NCBI GenBank assembly: GCA_022453515.1 | Contig: JAJNNY010000023.1 | Location: 434,001 to 498,000 of the forward strand | Source of the DNA: Astrocystis sublimbata | Lineage: Eukaryota > Ascomycota > Sordariomycetes > Xylariales > Xylariaceae | DNA length: 64,000 bases | Reading direction: 5' to 3' | Part shown: positions 60,793 to 64,000 of the stretch, piece after piece | How positions within the stretch are numbered: position 1 is the first letter of the stretch | How the letters are laid out: every line of letters starts with the position of its first letter | Notes under the pieces: generated by a model | The model's database searches: none | The model's input: the letters and a program-made list of their open reading frames with translations, nothing else | What the model was told of the DNA's origin: nothing | Translations under genes and position numbers: made by a program

Positions 60793-62878
60793 TTAGATTC
60801 GCCTTAATGTGTTCCCGCTCGCACTACGCCTTGCCGCCGATCGTTTTTGTGATGTGTCCGCCACGGGCTCTTCTGCCCCCTTCTCTCTGACTTTCGGCTC
60901 TCTTGTGAACGTCATTTCTTTATCGCCAACCACGTCACCGCCCCTAGATTTGGTGGCACGGGCAGGTTTCTGGGCCCTTGATCCAAATGCTGTATCTCGT
61001 TCCCGATTCCCTCCTTCTCGGTTTGAGGAGCTAACGCGCATAACAACCGCGTCTTTCTTTGCGCTCTTAGATACATCTTCGGATTCGTCGCTTGCGTCGC
61101 TACTGCTGCCGCTATCGTCGTCACCTTCTGGCGAAGAATCGCGCGCAGGAACAAGACTCCTGCCAGTGACTGGGTCAACTGTTGTGCTCGGGTTGAGCGC
61201 CTTGAATTCTCGACTGTTCTCATCAATCTGGAACTCTGCATCCTCGAACATCCGGTTGAAACGATCGTCGCCAAGGATTCCGGCCTTTGTATCGACCGTA
61301 GCTCGCTTCTCCTGCTTCTTGAGAAGCTTGTCGACAAGTCGTTGGTTAACCTTGACCTTCTTGTTGCCGCGGATACGGCTCGCCCGTTCCTTCTCGACCT
61401 TCTCCTTGACGCGTTTCGCACGTTCCTCCTCGAAAGCGAACGGATTGGCGATAAGTCGAGCTTGCTCGTACAGTTTCGAGGCTGCGAAATAACCGTGCAT
61501 GTAGGGTCGTAGCAGACTGGTCTTGCCAATCAAGTGGTCCATGCTGAGAGACCTCAGCTCGGGTAGCGTCAAGAACTTGTAGTTCTCGTAGTTGTCTGTT
61601 GTCACTTCGCCCGCCATTTCCTCTGTCAGAGAGTCGAGGTGTGCGGCCCAACGTGGTGAGTTCCCTAACTGGGGAATTAAAAAGGCATGCATCGCCTGGC
61701 CTTCATTTGCTGTCAGGATCATGCCTGTGCCCTTGACCCAGGTCGTGTAGTTGAGGTCGACGATCGGCTCGATGCTGGTCCATGTTTGCCCATTGGACTC
61801 CTCGTTTATCTTGATAAGCTGCTTGTCGCTAGATAATATCTTGCGCTCTGCCGAAGCGGTCGTCATATGTATCAGGTTCTTTATTGGGAACCCACTGCCG
61901 TGATCTTTCTCCCATAGTGGCTTCGGGCTTCGCATGTCGAAAAGCTTGACGACGCCACTTGAGCTTCCCGTGGCTATCGAGAGACCCGAATCGTTGAAAT
62001 CGAGAGCTGTGATCTCTCCCTGCTGGCCACCTAGGACTGCGATTCGGGAACGGGAACGTGGGTCCCAGAACTATCATCCACAGTCAGACATTGAACTGGC
62101 GAGAGATTTGCAGACAAAATCTTACCTCGACAGAGCCTAATGAGGTCCCGAAAGCGAGAAGGTTGTGTGTGTTTTCAGCGATGGATATGGCATTTACGGC
62201 GGGTGCCCATACTATTCGGAAGCACAGTCAGTCAGCACACCAGAAAGACAGGCGCGAAATGGGCAGAGACAAGAGACGGATATGCGTACTGCTACCCTGC
62301 AATCCAACCTCGGAACCACTATCACCCCCGACATCTACTTTGTAGGATTGCATGAACCGCCCTGCTTCAAGATTAAAACGGAAAACCTCGCCATTGCCTT
62401 CAGGTCCCAGGCCTACGGACCCGACCAGGGCCTCGGTCGCAAGCCGGTCGTAGCAGAGATCTCGGCCATATCTGGGCAATTTGACTGTCTCGTGGAGGCC
62501 GGCGGGGGTGTGGAACTCGACTCTTCGATCGCTTTGCAAATGCAGGGACTTGGAGGCATCGGTGGACAGCAAGGTGAACTTGATGTTTAGACTCGTGGTG
62601 TGTCGGGCGTAGGACAGGGAGAGGTGCGGCAGGTAGTGAACGTGGATCTGGGGCTTGTAGGTGCCGGTCGAGACGATCCAGTTGTTGTCCTCGGAAACCT
62701 GGACACAGGCACTGGCCTCCTCGAAGGAGAAGTCCTGCAGGAGTTCGATGCGATTCTGGAACTCAGGGTCGGCTTTCAGACTGCGCTTCCGCCGTCGCGC
62801 GAGCCAGTCGGGGAGTGGTCTCGCGGTGTTGGCACCGGAGACGGTGTACACAGGCACGTCGCCCTGTTGGATATGCAT
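60793..62878 (-). CDS. enp2: Ribosome biogenesis protein ENP2/NOL10 (WD40)
   Basis: Three exons: 62296..62878, 62126..62211 and 60793..62070, giving 648 aa. The N-terminus MHIQQGDVPVYTVSG and PLPDWLARRRKRSLK identify the ENP2/NOL10 family. WD-type blades follow: DNNWIVSTGTYKPQIHVHYL, FHTPAGLHETVKLPRYGRDL, NTHNLLAFGTSLGSVEFWD (exon 2/3), and GSSSGVVKLFDMRS. Next come the family-specific SSDKQLIKI, PRWAAHLDSLTEE and DDRFNRMFEDAEFQID blocks, and a charged Lys/Arg/Ser tail. In yeast Enp2 is an essential nucleolar component of the 90S/SSU processome needed for 18S rRNA maturation. The ATG at 62878 is the first with the conserved N-terminus. It shares a 749-bp divergent promoter with the next gene. 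Confidence 0.95.
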
Positions 62879-63627
62879 GATGGACTGCACCTCCCAAGAA
62901 GGTAGGTTGCAAGTCCGCGGAAGGAGAGCGATCGAGGGTCAAGAATGTCTGCAGTCAACCATGATGCATGGATGCGAGGTAAACTGAAGATTGGCAGCAG
63001 CTGCAACTCGACTTGGAAAAGTTATAGTGGATCCGTGCCTATCGATAAGACCCAGGTGTTAGGTAAGGTTCGACCTGGGGCTCGCTGCAGGTGGGGTCAC
63101 CCAGCCGAGCCCAGCCAGGGGACCAGTTGAGCCGTGTCGGCCGATAAGTACCTAGGTACATCTCTTTCGTACCTGATGCCTGGCGACTCGCGAGCTGTAA
63201 GTCCTACTACCTCCCAGCTCGCCAGCTAAGGTTGCTATAGTCTTTACCTTCCTTCCCGGTTGCCGGTCCACCAAGACAGCCATTTACACCTACTTCGCGA
63301 CCTGAAGGCTGACCCACGGCTTATTATTCGTGTTCCTGGACCCCGTCGCCGCCTCGGCCGCATCCCCCCCCCCTCCCACTGCCTGCTCCTCCTCATCCAC
63401 CTTTCGCTCGCTGCCCTCCGAGTTCCGCCGTCTGTGAAGCGGTCGACATGGAGTCTGGCGCGCGCCGGCGACGTACGACATCGAAACCCCTGCAACACCG
63501 CGGTATCGACTTGAACAGCAGTGCTGCACGCCGCTGAACTGCCGCCAGCAGTCGTGTTCTTCCCGCCCTCCCTCGCCTCGACATTATACAGGGCTGACCT
63601 GTCGAGCCCCCCGACTCGAGCTACGAC
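62879..63627. promoter_or_regulatory. Divergent promoter between enp2 and the MED13-like gene
   Basis: Contains the 12-bp palindrome GTACCTAGGTAC at 63148-63159 and a CT-rich stretch (about 63350-63420). No gene of its own. Confidence 0.4.
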
Positions 63628-64000
63628 ATGGACACCGGCGACTATGAAACTAATGCCCTAGTAGTTGTATGTCTTACTGTCGCTCTGTTGCTGACGCTGT
63701 TGTGAGCTTTACTAAGTCTGTATGTGCCGTTGCAGAACAGTATCGCCGCTGTCGCTTTCGCTTTTTACGAGCCTGCCCCTTCCGCATCTTCGTCGTCGTC
63801 GTCGACTTTCCTCAGCTCCGTTGCTAGCGAGATCGAGGCCTCTCTCCGGAAAGATGGTCACTTGGTGTTCTGGGACGCCAGCCGCCGGAGGCTTTGGTGC
63901 TTCCATTTGCTCATCAAGAACAAGTCCTCGGCTGGCGCAGCAGCAGACGCGCCCAATTTCGAGAGGAGCATCGAAACCGCTGGCTTTGCCCTGATCGTCG
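63628..64000 (+). CDS. Probable Mediator subunit 13 (MED13/SSN2), N-terminal part
   Basis: Partial: the window ends inside exon 2. Exon 1 is 63628..63666 and exon 2 starts at 63736 (intron 69 nt). The first 101 residues read MDTGDYETNALVV, NSIAAVAFAFYEP, a Ser run, then SSVASEIEASLRKDGHLVFW and DASRRRLWCFHLLIK. That layout, in particular the RKDGHLVFWDASRRRLWCF stretch, resembles the MED13 N-terminal domain of filamentous fungi. MED13 is part of the CDK8 kinase module that controls RNA polymerase II Mediator. Because only the start is visible, an unrelated protein cannot be excluded. Confidence 0.6.

Overview
The window is nuclear DNA of a filamentous ascomycete, most likely Sordariomycetes. 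Genes are interrupted by short introns (about 50-110 nt) with GTAAGT-type donors and CTAAC/CTGAC branch points. Gene content is typical of these fungi: a HET-domain protein, a fungal rhodopsin-fold receptor, a BYS1-type secreted protein, a deuterolysin, a secreted GH47 mannosidase and an unclustered terpene synthase. I rebuilt 21 protein-coding genes by joining exons by eye; all are complete except the one cut by the right edge. Exon phases were checked to sum to whole codons. No retroelement, CRISPR array, rRNA or virus was seen.

Layout. 0.4-18 kb is mostly accessory or metabolic: class I terpene synthase (-), 12-TM sugar transporter (-), HET protein (-), BYS1-like secreted protein (+), methyltransferase (+), Fe-alcohol dehydrogenase/HOT (-), S58/DmpA aminopeptidase (+). 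18.9-25 kb is housekeeping: exocyst Sec3 (+) and fructose-1,6-bisphosphatase (-). 25-28.8 kb is gene-poor. 28.8-32 kb has a conserved unknown membrane-anchored protein (+) and a short-chain dehydrogenase (-). 32-36.4 kb is gene-poor. 36.4-42.3 kb has deuterolysin (+), a rhodopsin-fold receptor (-) and a membrane-embedded spermidine-synthase-like protein (-). 42.8-44 kb is rad10/ERCC1 (+). 46.7-52 kb has GH47 mannosidase (+), an FMN-binding PNPOx-like protein (-) and a tiny mitochondrial ribosomal protein bL33m (+). 52.7-56.5 kb is a 1,233-aa coiled-coil protein (-). 60-64 kb has a small single-pass membrane protein (+), ENP2/NOL10 (-) and the start of a probable MED13 (+).

Most notable: introns of the sugar transporter (complement 5704..5863) and of the PNPOx-like gene (complement 50021..50177) are clearly homologous to each other although the host genes are unrelated. 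They are 160 and 157 nt, inserted in sense orientation, with splice sites at their ends and terminal inverted repeats; the 3' repeat carries the branch-point sequence. A third, degraded relative appears to be intron 1 of the S58 peptidase gene (16415..16551). Together they look like a family of introner-like elements, that is, introns that spread as mobile DNA.

Other points: a GC-AG intron, a 13-nt first coding exon, a ubiquitin-interacting-motif-like C-terminus on Rad10, a decayed intron-containing tRNA-Ile, an 8-bp minisatellite, a 21-nt poly-G tract, and a recurrent palindrome built from CCTAGG and GGTACC in the spaces between genes.
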